A stretch of DNA of 64,000 nucleotides from Delftia tsuruhatensis NBRC 16741 (GTDB lineage: Bacteria; Pseudomonadota; Gammaproteobacteria; Burkholderiales; Burkholderiaceae_C): positions 1 through 64,000 of the forward strand of contig NZ_BCTO01000004.1 in the NCBI RefSeq assembly GCF_001571325.1. The letters are read 5' to 3'. Shown piece after piece: positions 1 to 8,622 of this stretch; the first letter of the stretch is position 1; each line of letters starts with the position of its first letter. A program made the position numbers and the translations under genes. The notes under the pieces were generated by a model. That model saw only the letters and a list, made by a program, of their open reading frames with translations, was not told where the DNA came from and made no database searches.

Positions 1-57
1 CCCCCTCCCTCGCGCAGCGAGTAGAGAGGGGGAAGCGGCAAAGCCGCTCAGGGGGTG
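1..57 (-). repeat. 3'-end intergenic repeat, copy A (cut by window edge)
   Basis: GC-rich repeat running up to the thiolase stop codon. On the sense strand of the upstream gene it begins CACCCCCTGAGCGGC two bases after the stop and can fold into short GC hairpins. Its left part shares the inserted segment with a GCGAGTAGAGAG-like core with copy D near 57600. The same family recurs at about 1333-1417 and 51589-51672. Confidence 0.7.
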
Positions 58-1254
58 CTACATCCTCTCGAAGATGCCGGCGGCGCCCTGGCCCATTCCG
101 ACGCACATCGTCACCATGCCGTAGCGCAATTGCTTGCGGCGCAACGCATGCACCACGGTAGCCGAGCGGATGGCGCCTGTGGCACCCAGCGGGTGGCCCA
201 GGGCAATCGCGCCGCCCATGGGATTGACCTTGGCGGGGTCCAGGCCCAGCGTGTTGACCACGGCCAGCGACTGGGCGGCAAAGGCTTCGTTGAGTTCGAA
301 CCAGTCGATGTCGTCCTGCTTGAGGCCCGCATAGCGCAGCGCGGCCGGGATGGCCTCGATAGGACCGATGCCCATGATGGCTGGCGGCACGCCCTTGCTG
401 GCATAGCTCACGAAGCGCGCCAGCGGCGTGAGGCCGAAGCGCTGCACGGCGGCGCCGCTGGCCAGGATCAGCGCGCCTGCGCCATCGCTGGTCTGCGAGC
501 TGTTGCCGGCCGTCACCGAGCCGCGCGCCGCGAACACGGTGCGCAGCTTGCCCAGGCCTTCCAGGCTGGTGTCGGGGCGTGCGCCCTCGTCCAGCTCCAC
601 GGTGCGCGTGCGTACCACGGGCTCGCCCTTGGCCAGGTCCAGGCTCCGGTCAGTGACCTCGATGGGCGTGATCTCGTCCTTGAACTCGCCGGCCTGCTGC
701 GCGGCCAGGGCACGGCGGTGCGACTCCAGCGCAAAGGCGTCCTGCGCATCGCGCGAGACCTTCCACTGCTGGGCCACCTTCTCGGCCGTCAGGCCCATGC
801 CATAGGCAATGCCCACGTCACCATCGCGCTCGAAGATGGACGGCGACAGCGAGGGCGCGTTGCCCATCATGGGCACCATGCTCATGCTCTCGACGCCGGC
901 CGCGATCATCACGTCGGCCTCGCCCACACGGATGCGGTCCGCCGCCATGGCCACGGCCGACAGGCCCGAGGCGCAGAAGCGGTTCACGGTGATGCCACCC
1001 ACGCTGGTGGGCAGGCCCGCCAGCACGGCGCTGATGCGCGCCACGTTCAGGCCCTGCTGGGCCTCGGGGATGGCGCAGCCGCAGATGATGTCCTCGATGG
1101 CAGCCGGGTCCAGCCCCGGCACCTGGGCCAGCGCGGCCTTCAGCGTGGTCGCCAGCAGGTCGTCGGGACGGTAGTTGCGGAAAAAGCCCTTGTGCGACTT
1201 GCCGATGGGCGTGCGCGTGGCGGCGACGATGTAGGCGTCTTGGATTTGTTTCAT
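58..1254 (-). CDS. fadA: Acetyl-CoA acyltransferase (thiolase)
   Basis: Catalyses thiolytic cleavage of 3-ketoacyl-CoA to acetyl-CoA and a shortened acyl-CoA, the last step of beta-oxidation in the cytosol. The 398-residue length is standard for thiolases. The nucleophilic Cys94 lies in NRFCASGLSA, His354 in GGAIALGHPLGATGA, and the second catalytic Cys384 in the C-terminal CVGMGQG motif. The ATG is preceded by GGAG at 8 nt. It is the last gene of a leftward operon after the fadN-type protein, separated from it by a repeat. Chain-length preference cannot be read from the sequence. Confidence 0.93.
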   Translation of the reverse strand: MKQIQDAYIVAATRTPIGKSHKGFFRNYRPDDLLATTLKAALAQVPGLDPAAIEDIICGCAIPEAQQGLNVARISAVLAGLPTSVGGITVNRFCASGLSAVAMAADRIRVGEADVMIAAGVESMSMVPMMGNAPSLSPSIFERDGDVGIAYGMGLTAEKVAQQWKVSRDAQDAFALESHRRALAAQQAGEFKDEITPIEVTDRSLDLAKGEPVVRTRTVELDEGARPDTSLEGLGKLRTVFAARGSVTAGNSSQTSDGAGALILASGAAVQRFGLTPLARFVSYASKGVPPAIMGIGPIEAIPAALRYAGLKQDDIDWFELNEAFAAQSLAVVNTLGLDPAKVNPMGGAIALGHPLGATGAIRSATVVHALRRKQLRYGMVTMCVGMGQGAAGIFERM

Positions 1255-1332
1255 GGAGATTGCTCCTCGATCTCAGTTATTCATCACCCCCGCAGCCCCC
1301 GAAAAGGGCGCGCCCCAGACAACTGGCGTGCT

Positions 1333-1417
1333 CCAGACCAGGGACAGCGAGCAAGGGCCGCCCCGCCGCGAGGCTGTCGTCCCCCTGGGGGGGAAGGCGC
1401 GAAGCGACTCAGGGGGG
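1333..1417 (-). repeat. 3'-end intergenic repeat, copy B
   Basis: Sits between the fadN-type gene and the thiolase. It contains the block GCAAGGGCCGCCCCGCCGCG also present, inverted, at 51620-51660. The CCCCCCTGAG end starts five bases after the fadN stop codon. It lies inside an operon, so it may stabilise the upstream mRNA or partly terminate it rather than mark an operon end. Confidence 0.75.
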
Positions 1418-1422
1418 ACATA

Positions 1423-3825
1423 TCAATTCCGGACGGGCTTGCCGGTGTTCAGCATTCCGAGAATGCGTTCATGCGTCTTGGGATGGCCGATCAGGTGGCA
1501 GAACGCCTTGCGTTCGAGCTTCATCAGATAGGCCTCGTCCACCAGGGTGCCCGCATCCACGTCGCCGCCGCAGACCACGTTGGCGATCAGGCTGGCCACA
1601 TGCTGGTCGAACTCGCTGATGAAGCCGCCGTCACGCATGTTGACCAGCGAGCCCTTGATGGTGGCCACGCCGCTGCGTCCCGCCACGGGGAAGCTGCGCG
1701 GCAGCGGCGCGCGCCAGCCGCCTGCGGCCATGGACTTGGCCTCGTTGATGGCGACGAAGAGCAGCTCGTCCTTGTGCGGCACGATGAGGTCGCTGTCCAG
1801 CAGGTAGCCCAGCTTGCGCGACTCGATGGCACTGGTGCCCATCTTGGCCATGGCCGCGGCCGTGAAGCCTTCGGTCAGGAAGGGCAGCAGGTCCTTGCCC
1901 GTGCTGGTGGCGGCGTTCTCTGCCGCGCGGCGCGCGATGTAGGTCAGGCCGCCCGCGCCGGGCACCAGGCCCACGCCGACTTCCACCAGGCCGATGTAGC
2001 TTTCCATGTGCGCCACGCGGCGTGCGCTGTAGACGGCCAGCTCGCAGCCGCCGCCCAGCGCCATGCCATGGATGGCCGCAACCACGGGCACCTGGGCGTA
2101 GCGGATGCGCAGCATCAGGTTTTGCAGCTCCTGCTCCACGCTTTCGATGGCGTCGGCGCCACCGATCACGAAGGCCGGCATGGTGGCTTCCAGGTCGGCG
2201 CCCACGCTGAACGGCGCATCGCCCGACCAGATGACCATGCCCTGGAAGTCGGTCTCGGCCACGTCCACGGCCTCCATCAGCGCTTCCATGACTTCGGGGC
2301 TGATGGCGTGCATCTTGTTCTTGATGCTGGCGATCAGGATCTGGCCGTCCAGCGTCCAGGTGCGCAGCGCCTTGGATTCGGCGATCGTGGTGCCGGCCGT
2401 CTTCCAGTCGGGCAGGCTGTCTTCGCCCAGCAGCTTCTCGGGGAAGATCTGGCGCTCGTAGACGGGCAGCACGCGGCGGGGCACGAACTGGCCCTTGGCA
2501 GGGCTCCACGAGCCCTGCGCCGTGTGCACGCCGCCGGCCTCGGCCACGGGGCCTTCGAAGACCCACTTGGGCAGAGGCGCCTTGCTCAATGCCTTGCCGG
2601 CATCGATGTCCTCCTGGACCATCTTCGCCACTTCCAGCCAGCCGGCTTCCTGCCACAGCTCGAACGGGCCCTGCTTCATGCCGAAGCCCCAGCGCATGGC
2701 CTGGTCCACGTCGCGGGCGGACTCCGCAATGCTCTCCAGGTGGATGGCCGCGTAGTGGAAGCTGTTGCGCAGGATGGCCCACAGGAAGCGGCCCTGCGCG
2801 CCCTCGGCATTGCGCAGCAGCTTCAGGCGCTCGGCAGCAGGCTTCTTGAGCATGCGGCCATAGACCTCGTCGGCCTTGCCGCCTGCGGGCACGTAGTCCT
2901 CGCTGTCCAGCTCGAACTGCAGGATGTCGCGGCCGACCTTCTTGTAGAAGCCCTTCTTCGCCTTCTGGCCCAGGTTGCCCAGCTCGATCAGCTTGGCCAG
3001 CACGGGCGGCGTGCCGAAGCTGGCGTAGAAGGGATCGGTCTCGGCGCTGAGGTTGTCCTGCAGCGTCTTGATCACATGGGCCATGGTGTCCAGGCCCACC
3101 ACGTCGGCCGTGCGGAAGGTACCGCTGGATGCGCGGCCCAGCTTCTTGCCGGTGAGGTCATCGACCACGTCGAAGGTCAGTCCGAAGTTCTCGACCTCCT
3201 TCATGGTGGCCAGCATGCCGGCGATGCCGATGCGGTTGGCGATGAAGTTGGGCGTGTCCTTGGCGCGCACCACGCCCTTGCCCAGGCCGCTGGTGACGAA
3301 GGCTTCGAGCTGGTCCAGCACCACGGGCTGCGTGGTCGGCGTGGCGATCAGCTCCACCAGCGGCATGTAGCGCGGCGGGTTGAAGAAGTGGATGCCGCAA
3401 AAGCGCGGCTTGATCGCGTCGGGCAGCGCCTCGGACAGCTTGGTGATGGACAGGCCCGAGGTGTTGGACGCCACGATGGCGTGCTTGGCCACATGGGGCG
3501 CGATCTTGGTGTACAGATCGAGCTTCCAGTCCATGCGCTCGGCAATGGCCTCGATGATCAGGTCGCAGCCCTTGAGCAGCTTGAGGTGCTCCTCGTAGTT
3601 GGCGGGCTGGATCAGGTCCGCGTCCTCGGCCACGCCGATGGGCGAAGGCTTGAGCTTCTTGAGGTTGGCGATGGCGCGCTCGGCGATGCCGCTTTTCGGG
3701 CCTTCCTTGGCAGGCAGGTCGAACAGCACCACGGGCACCTTGACATTGACCAGATGGGCCGCGATCTGCGCACCCATCACGCCAGCGCCGAGCACGGCGA
3801 CTTTCTTCACATTGAATCGGGACAT
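1423..3825 (-). CDS. fadN: 3-hydroxyacyl-CoA dehydrogenase / enoyl-CoA hydratase (FadN type)
   Basis: Bifunctional beta-oxidation enzyme of 800 residues: hydrates enoyl-CoA and oxidises 3-hydroxyacyl-CoA with NAD. The dehydrogenase comes first, with its Rossmann motif VLGAGVMGAQ at residues 11-20 and an HFFNPPRYMPL substrate motif near residue 150. The crotonase domain is C-terminal, with an oxyanion-hole GMALGGGCEL near residue 585. This order is the reverse of E. coli FadB and matches Bacillus FadN. With the neighbouring thiolase and 600-residue dehydrogenase the cluster resembles fadN-fadA-fadE. Confidence 0.92.
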   Translation of the reverse strand: MSRFNVKKVAVLGAGVMGAQIAAHLVNVKVPVVLFDLPAKEGPKSGIAERAIANLKKLKPSPIGVAEDADLIQPANYEEHLKLLKGCDLIIEAIAERMDWKLDLYTKIAPHVAKHAIVASNTSGLSITKLSEALPDAIKPRFCGIHFFNPPRYMPLVELIATPTTQPVVLDQLEAFVTSGLGKGVVRAKDTPNFIANRIGIAGMLATMKEVENFGLTFDVVDDLTGKKLGRASSGTFRTADVVGLDTMAHVIKTLQDNLSAETDPFYASFGTPPVLAKLIELGNLGQKAKKGFYKKVGRDILQFELDSEDYVPAGGKADEVYGRMLKKPAAERLKLLRNAEGAQGRFLWAILRNSFHYAAIHLESIAESARDVDQAMRWGFGMKQGPFELWQEAGWLEVAKMVQEDIDAGKALSKAPLPKWVFEGPVAEAGGVHTAQGSWSPAKGQFVPRRVLPVYERQIFPEKLLGEDSLPDWKTAGTTIAESKALRTWTLDGQILIASIKNKMHAISPEVMEALMEAVDVAETDFQGMVIWSGDAPFSVGADLEATMPAFVIGGADAIESVEQELQNLMLRIRYAQVPVVAAIHGMALGGGCELAVYSARRVAHMESYIGLVEVGVGLVPGAGGLTYIARRAAENAATSTGKDLLPFLTEGFTAAAMAKMGTSAIESRKLGYLLDSDLIVPHKDELLFVAINEAKSMAAGGWRAPLPRSFPVAGRSGVATIKGSLVNMRDGGFISEFDQHVASLIANVVCGGDVDAGTLVDEAYLMKLERKAFCHLIGHPKTHERILGMLNTGKPVRN

Positions 3826-3879
3826 GGATGTTCCACAAGTGGGAGGGAGGTGGCCGCTGCGGCCGCCTTCCGGAATGGT

Positions 3880-4320
3880 TTACTGCACGCGCACCCAGGT
3901 CTGGGTGCGGCCAAAGGGGCCGATGGAGCCGCGCACCTCGAGCTTGGCGCCGCCCTCGATGGGCGTCAGGCGCAGGGTGTAGGTCTTGCCGTTTTCGGGG
4001 TCGAGGATCTTGCCGCCTTCCCAGACGTCCTTGCCCTCGGCCTTCTTGGCGCCGCGGATGATCTCCAGCCCCTTGAGCGGCTGGCCCTTGCGGTCGTCAG
4101 AACACTCGGTGCAGGTGGCGGCCGGATCGGCGCCCTTGCGCAGGATCTGCTCGATGCGGCCCGTGACCACGCCGTCGTTCTCGGCCACGCGGATCTCGGA
4201 CTTGGCTTCGCCGCTCTTGTCGTCCACGCTCTTCCACAGGCCCACGGGCGTCATCTGCGCCTGCGCCGCGACGGCCGTGAGGCCCAGCACCATTGCTGCC
4301 AGTGCTTGATATGCCTTCAT
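3880..4320 (-). CDS. DUF2147 family secreted protein
   Basis: Small exported protein of 146 residues with an N-terminal signal peptide (about residues 1-22, ending AAQAQM). The start was placed at 4320 because GAAAGGGG lies just upstream; a longer frame begins at 4350. The body has the DUF2147 pattern: GLWKSVDDKSGEAKSEI near the start, GRIEQILR, and a central pair of cysteines in TCTEC. Function of the family is unknown. Its place between the acyl-CoA dehydrogenase and fadN genes ties it to the same transcript, possibly an envelope protein used during growth on fatty acids. Confidence 0.82.
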   Translation of the reverse strand: MKAYQALAAMVLGLTAVAAQAQMTPVGLWKSVDDKSGEAKSEIRVAENDGVVTGRIEQILRKGADPAATCTECSDDRKGQPLKGLEIIRGAKKAEGKDVWEGGKILDPENGKTYTLRLTPIEGGAKLEVRGSIGPFGRTQTWVRVQ

Positions 4321-4400
4321 TTCAAACCCCTTTCGCCTAGAAAGGCGCACAGACCACGCTGATGCGCACAGCCCGTGCTCCCATGTTGGAGTGAAGCCGT

Positions 4401-6206
4401 TCAGGCCAGCGCCGCGTCCGTGTCCATCAGGGACTTGCTGCCCGCGCGGGCCGTGCGCATCAGCGTCGCGGTCTCGGGGAACAGCTTGGCGAAGTAGAAA
4501 CGCGCGGTCTGCAGCTTGGCCTGGTAGAACGGGTCGGTGTTGCCCTTGGCGATTTCACGCAGCGCCACCTGGGCCATGCGGGCGAAGAAGTAGCCGAACA
4601 CCAGGTGGCCCGCCACACGCAGGTAGTCCACAGAGGCGGCGCCCACCTCGTCGGGGTTTTGCATGCCCTTGAAGCCGATCTCGGTGGTGAACTTGGTCAT
4701 CTGGTCGCCCAGGTAGGCGATGGGATTGATGAACTCGGCCATCTTCTCGTTGACGCCCTCTTCCTCCACCAGTTGCGCCACCAGCTTGCCGAACTTCTTG
4801 AGCGATGCGCCCTGGTTGCCCAGCACCTTGCGGCCCAGCAGGTCCAGCGCCTGGATGCCGTTCGTGCCTTCATAGATCATGTTGATGCGCGCATCGCGCA
4901 CGAACTGCTCCATGCCCCATTCGGTGATGAAGCCATGGCCGCCATAGACCTGCTGGCTCATGGTGGTGGCCGTCCAGCCGTTGTCGGTGATGAAGGCCTT
5001 GACGATGGGGGTCAGCAGCGCCACCAGCTCGGCGCTGTCCTTGCGCACCTTTTCGTCTGGGTGGTTGAACTCCTTGTCGATCAGGAAGGCGCAGTAGGTC
5101 ACCAGCGCGCGGCCGCCTTCGGCATAGGCCTTGGCCGTCAGCAGCATGCGGCGCACGTCGGGGTGGACGATGATGGGGTCGGCCGGCTTGTCCTTGGCCT
5201 TGGTGCCCGACAGGCTGCGCATCTGCAGGCGGTCCTTGGCATAGGCCAGGGCGTTCTGGTAGGCCACCTCGGTCAGGCCCAGCGACTGGTTGCCCACGCC
5301 CAGGCGGGCGGCATTCATCATCACGAACATGGCCTGCAGACCCTTGTTCGGCTGGCCCACCAGGGTGCCGATGGCGCCGTCGATATTGATCTGAGCCGTG
5401 GCATTGCCATGGATGCCCATCTTGTGCTCCAGTGCGCCGCAGAAGATGGGGTTGCGCTCGCCCAGCGAGCCATCGGCCTTGACCACGAACTTGGGCACCA
5501 CGAACAGGCTGATGCCCTTGGAGCCCGGGGGCGCATCGGGCAGGCGGGCCAGCACCAGATGGACGATGTTCTCTGTGAAATCGTGCTCGCCAGCGCTGAT
5601 GAAGATCTTGTTGCCGGTGATTTTGTAGGTGCCCTCGGGCGCGCCGGCCACGGGCTCGGCCTTGGTGCGCAGCAGTCCCAGGTCGGTGCCGCAATGGGGC
5701 TCGGTCAGGCACATGGTGCCGGTCCACTCGCCGCTGGTCAGCTTGGGCAGGTACAGCTTCTTTTGCTCTTCCGTGCCATGCACATGCAGGGCCTCGTAGG
5801 CGCCGTGCGACAGCCCGGGGTACATGGTCCAGGCCTGGTTGGCGCTGTTGAGCATCTCGTACAGCGCCGAGTTCACCGCAAAGGGCAGGCCCTGGCCGCC
5901 ATAGGCCGTGTCGCAGGACAGCGAAGGCCAGCCGCCTTCCACATACTTCTGGTAGGCCTCCTTGAAGCCCTTGGGCGTGGTGACCTCGTGGGTTTCCTTG
6001 TTCAGCACGCAGCCCTCGGCATCGCCGCTGATGTTCAGCGGAAACGTCACATTGGCCGCGAACTTGCCCGCCTCTTCCAGCACGGCGTTGATGGTGTCGG
6101 CATCGACCTCGGCATGCGCCGTCATCTGCCGGTAGTCATCCGTGACCTTGAACACCTCGTGCATGAGGAATTGCATGTCGCGCAGGGGCGGGTTGTAGCT
6201 GGGCAT
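4401..6206 (-). CDS. Acyl-CoA dehydrogenase, ~600-residue class
   Basis: FAD enzyme making enoyl-CoA from acyl-CoA. The start was set at 6206 (MPSYNPPLRD) because AGGAG lies 7 nt upstream; the open frame extends 80 codons further but that part reads as non-coding. The 601-residue protein has the family order: N-terminal helical domain, the CLTEPHCGTDLG flavin-binding loop, the QQVYGGHGFITEWG motif with IYEGTNGIQALDLLGRK, and a C-terminal extension as in Bacillus FadE and DmdC-type enzymes. The substrate is not determinable; operon context points to fatty acyl-CoA. Confidence 0.9.
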   Translation of the reverse strand: MPSYNPPLRDMQFLMHEVFKVTDDYRQMTAHAEVDADTINAVLEEAGKFAANVTFPLNISGDAEGCVLNKETHEVTTPKGFKEAYQKYVEGGWPSLSCDTAYGGQGLPFAVNSALYEMLNSANQAWTMYPGLSHGAYEALHVHGTEEQKKLYLPKLTSGEWTGTMCLTEPHCGTDLGLLRTKAEPVAGAPEGTYKITGNKIFISAGEHDFTENIVHLVLARLPDAPPGSKGISLFVVPKFVVKADGSLGERNPIFCGALEHKMGIHGNATAQINIDGAIGTLVGQPNKGLQAMFVMMNAARLGVGNQSLGLTEVAYQNALAYAKDRLQMRSLSGTKAKDKPADPIIVHPDVRRMLLTAKAYAEGGRALVTYCAFLIDKEFNHPDEKVRKDSAELVALLTPIVKAFITDNGWTATTMSQQVYGGHGFITEWGMEQFVRDARINMIYEGTNGIQALDLLGRKVLGNQGASLKKFGKLVAQLVEEEGVNEKMAEFINPIAYLGDQMTKFTTEIGFKGMQNPDEVGAASVDYLRVAGHLVFGYFFARMAQVALREIAKGNTDPFYQAKLQTARFYFAKLFPETATLMRTARAGSKSLMDTDAALA

Positions 6207-6268
6207 TTGTCTTCTCCTGTGTTGGCGGGGTTTGCAGTGGATGCGGTGAAAACGGTGAAACTGAAAAA

Positions 6269-6976
6269 TCAGGTCGGGCTGGCGTAGCGCGCCAGGATGC
6301 TCTCGAAGCCGTCGATGGCGCGCTGCATGGAGCCTTCGTTGCGCAGGAAGCGCGCCTCGTAATGCAGGGCCAGGATCAGGCCGTGGATCTCGAACAGCAG
6401 CTGGTTCTCGTCCAGGTCGGCACGCAGGTCGCCGCATTCGCGGCACTGCACGATGGTGCGGCGCATGGCTGCGTGCCAGGTCTGGACCGAGGCCGTCAGC
6501 GCATCGCGCACCGGCCCCGTGCGGTCGTCGAACTCCACGGCGCCGCTGATATAGATGCAGCCCGAGTCCAGCTCGATCGACGTGCGCTTCATCCAGTTGT
6601 CGAACAGCGCGCGCAGACGCGCCACGCCGCGCGGCGCCTGAAGCGCCGGGAAGAACACTTCCTGCTCGAAACGGTCGTGGTATTCATGCACCACGGAAAT
6701 CTGCAGCTCCTCGCGCGAGCCAAAATGCGCGAACACGCCCGACTTGCTCATGCCCGTCAGCTCGGCCAGAGCGCCGATAGACAGGCCCTCAAGGCCGATG
6801 TGCGTGGCCAGGTTGAGGGCAGCCTCCACAATGGTGGCCTTGGTCTGCTGCCCCTTGTGCAGCGCGCGGCGCGGCGCGGGCGCAGCGGCTTCGTGCACGG
6901 AAGAGCCGGCCTTGGGATCGGCATTGGAGTTGGCCTGAGAGCGGGCGGCGCGGCGTGGGGCGGAAACGCTGGACAT
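6269..6976 (-). CDS. TetR/AcrR regulator of the beta-oxidation operon
   Basis: DNA-binding repressor of 235 residues. A 40-residue Ala/Pro-rich tail precedes a TetR HTH (KATIVEAALNLATHIG through SIGALAELTGMSKSGVFAHF). The C-terminal ligand domain resembles TetR_C regulators of lipid metabolism. It is the first gene of the operon, 62 nt ahead of the acyl-CoA dehydrogenase. An ACGAACGTTCGT palindrome lies 18 nt upstream of its start, so autoregulation and control of the whole operon by a fatty acyl-CoA ligand is likely. The ligand is inferred from context only. Confidence 0.85.
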   Translation of the reverse strand: MSSVSAPRRAARSQANSNADPKAGSSVHEAAAPAPRRALHKGQQTKATIVEAALNLATHIGLEGLSIGALAELTGMSKSGVFAHFGSREELQISVVHEYHDRFEQEVFFPALQAPRGVARLRALFDNWMKRTSIELDSGCIYISGAVEFDDRTGPVRDALTASVQTWHAAMRRTIVQCRECGDLRADLDENQLLFEIHGLILALHYEARFLRNEGSMQRAIDGFESILARYASPT

Positions 6977-6993
6977 GCGAAATTCTTGTTAAA

Positions 6994-7005
6994 ACGAACG
7001 TTCGT
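6994..7005. promoter_or_regulatory. TetR-family operator upstream of the fad operon
   Basis: Perfect 12-bp palindrome ACGAACGTTCGT, in an AT-richer gap just upstream of the TetR start. Symmetric GAACGTTC cores are typical of TetR-type operators. Repression of the leftward operon is the simplest reading. Confidence 0.65.
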
Positions 7006-7075
7006 GCTATTTTGCATGGAAAGCTTGTCGCGGCGAAGACATGCGGGGGAAAACACCTAGCTTGTGGGCTGGCGC

Positions 7076-7099
7076 AAAAAAGCCGGCAGGTGCCGGCTT
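7076..7099 (-). terminator. Rho-independent terminator of the tail operon
   Basis: On the minus strand a 9-bp stem (7080-7088 with 7091-7099, AAGCCGGCA/TGCCGGCTT) runs into a six-T tract. It lies 22 nt after the last tail-cassette gene and marks the left limit of the cassette. Confidence 0.8.
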
Positions 7100-7120
7100 G
7101 GTTTCATTGCTTGGGGCGGG

Positions 7121-7642
7121 TCAAGCCTCCACGACAAACATCTTGATACCCTTGAACCGCATGCGGCGTTCGGGTGGGAGGTCGGCGTTAATCATTGCTT
7201 CGGTCAGCTCCCATATGCGGCTGTCTTCAAACCGAATGGAGAACGTCATAGCCCCTTGAGCCAGCGTCATTCTCAAAACCCGCTCGCGGCCATCACGACT
7301 GCGGATAAGCGATCTAAAAGATTCATCACGCTTGAGCAACGAATCTTGACGATATAGCTCAGTATGGAACGTCACGGTTGCGCCGACGGGCACAGTGATA
7401 TCTGTAAGATCCGACGATGCCACAAATCCATTTTGCACATCTGATGCAATGCCTGTGACAACAAGTCGAGGCCACTCCATTGCACCAGCCAATGCAGAAA
7501 AATCATTTCCGTCCCAGTATTTTCCAAGTTCATGCTCGTCGTATGTTGGTCGGGCAATCATGTATGGCAAATCAACAATTTCTGAAGATTGCAACAGTGA
7601 TTTACCGATATTATCTGCATCAATCTGCATGTAATAAAACAT
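7121..7642 (-). CDS. Phage tail-associated protein, unknown function
   Basis: Last gene of the tail operon, 173 residues from the ATG at 7642, which has GAAAGGG 9 nt upstream; a TTG at 7660 overlapping the previous stop is an alternative. The N-terminal part (MIARPTYDEHELGKYWDG) resembles short proteins that follow phage tail fibres, while the C-terminal half has no recognised domain. The gene is clearly AT-richer than its neighbours, as is the next one, which suggests separate acquisition. It could be a fibre tip, a fibre chaperone or a receptor-related accessory. Function is not assigned. Confidence 0.6.
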   Translation of the reverse strand: MFYYMQIDADNIGKSLLQSSEIVDLPYMIARPTYDEHELGKYWDGNDFSALAGAMEWPRLVVTGIASDVQNGFVASSDLTDITVPVGATVTFHTELYRQDSLLKRDESFRSLIRSRDGRERVLRMTLAQGAMTFSIRFEDSRIWELTEAMINADLPPERRMRFKGIKMFVVEA

Positions 7643-7656
7643 CTTTGCATGCCCTT

Positions 7657-7938
7657 TCAATTGAATTCCACGACTTCCCAGGCGATAGCTGGCGCAAAGG
7701 TTGTTGTATTGGTAATAACATACGATTCGACCACAAGTGTTGTGGAGTTTAATATCCTCACACTGACCCTGGATTCATATTGAGGAAAGAAATGTGAAGT
7801 CAATATATTTACAAATGCCTTTGCAGGATTAACAGCAGAAATGGTGACATTAACTTGTGTGGAACCAGGAGATGTAGCACCACGCTGAACATTTTTAATC
7901 CCGCCACCACCCCCAAAAAGCTGAGAAAAATTCGGCAT
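7657..7938 (-). CDS. Small phage structural protein
   Basis: A 93-residue protein starting MPNFSQLFGGGGGIKNVQRG, a glycine-run opening seen in small tail proteins of several prophages. The rest alternates beta-type segments (VNVTISAVNP, VSVRILNSTTLVVESY), suggesting a small beta-sandwich virion part. Low GC like the following gene. It starts three bases after the fibre-like gene stop and its own stop overlaps the next possible TTG start, so it is translated in the same operon. Function is not established. Confidence 0.6.
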   Translation of the reverse strand: MPNFSQLFGGGGGIKNVQRGATSPGSTQVNVTISAVNPAKAFVNILTSHFFPQYESRVSVRILNSTTLVVESYVITNTTTFAPAIAWEVVEFN

Positions 7939-7941
7939 TTC

Positions 7942-8622
7942 TTACACCCATCCTTTCGCTGAGCCGGAATACACAAGCGAGCCGGCTGCCCGCAGAACAT
8001 CGAGAGTCATCACGCCGCTCGCTCCGCGAATGAGAGCGCCGTTGGGATGGATGGCCACGGCCATCGAATCGGACAGATCCGTGATCTGGACCACATCGCT
8101 CAGTGCGGGCGCTGCCGGCAAAGTGAGCGTGAGTGCCGCTTCGATCACGTAATGCATGCGTGTCTGCGCCAGCGTATCGGAGCTGATGCGCTGGATGGGG
8201 GCCGACATGGGCGCCCCCATCACCCACCAGTTGAAGGTATCGGAGCTGGGGTCATTGCCGCCGCTGCCGGCAAGCTTGCGGCGGTAGTTGAGGCCATTGG
8301 CCGGACTCCAGACCACGGCGCCCTCCGCATAGGCTGTACCCGCAGTCCATTTCACGGCACCAGCGGCTGCCGCAGCAGCTATGGCGCTTTGCGCGGCGGC
8401 GGCCTCGGACTGCGAGGCACCGCGCGCGGCGCCCTCCGCAGATCCGGCGCGTTCCTCCACATGCAAGGCGTTGGTATAGGTCGCATCGTTCGTGGCGTTG
8501 ATCTGCTGGCGATGCGATTCGAGCTGCCCCAGCAGGGCATCGGCATGCGCGTCGAAATCGGGATCTCCGACATAGGGAGCGACGGGAAGTTGTGCAATCA
8601 GAGGTGGTTTGACAATAGGCAT
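7942..8622 (-). CDS. Tail fibre-like protein with carbohydrate-binding motif
   Basis: 226 residues. Residues 1-60 form a helical N-terminal part, followed by an Ala-rich stretch (about 60-90) typical of trimeric fibre stalks. Next comes a motif of the form W-x(4)-AYAEGAVVW...NYRRKLAGSGG...FNWWVMG, like the W/Y-rich modules (chitin-binding type 3-like) on phage fibres. The C-terminal 70 residues are a beta-rich tail domain. Its ATG overlaps the stop of the upstream gene by a single base. Likely part of the receptor-binding end of the tail; target unknown. Confidence 0.65.
   Translation of the reverse strand: MPIVKPPLIAQLPVAPYVGDPDFDAHADALLGQLESHRQQINATNDATYTNALHVEERAGSAEGAARGASQSEAAAAQSAIAAAAAAGAVKWTAGTAYAEGAVVWSPANGLNYRRKLAGSGGNDPSSDTFNWWVMGAPMSAPIQRISSDTLAQTRMHYVIEAALTLTLPAAPALSDVVQITDLSDSMAVAIHPNGALIRGASGVMTLDVLRAAGSLVYSGSAKGWV

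Noticed and set aside
55-4362. A 4.3-kb open frame on the plus strand opposite the fad genes
   Set aside because: It is antisense to two well-supported enzymes, rich in His/Gly/Ala/Arg without domains, and arises from strong third-position GC. Similar long antisense frames oppose acyl-CoA dehydrogenase, gspE and glyS.
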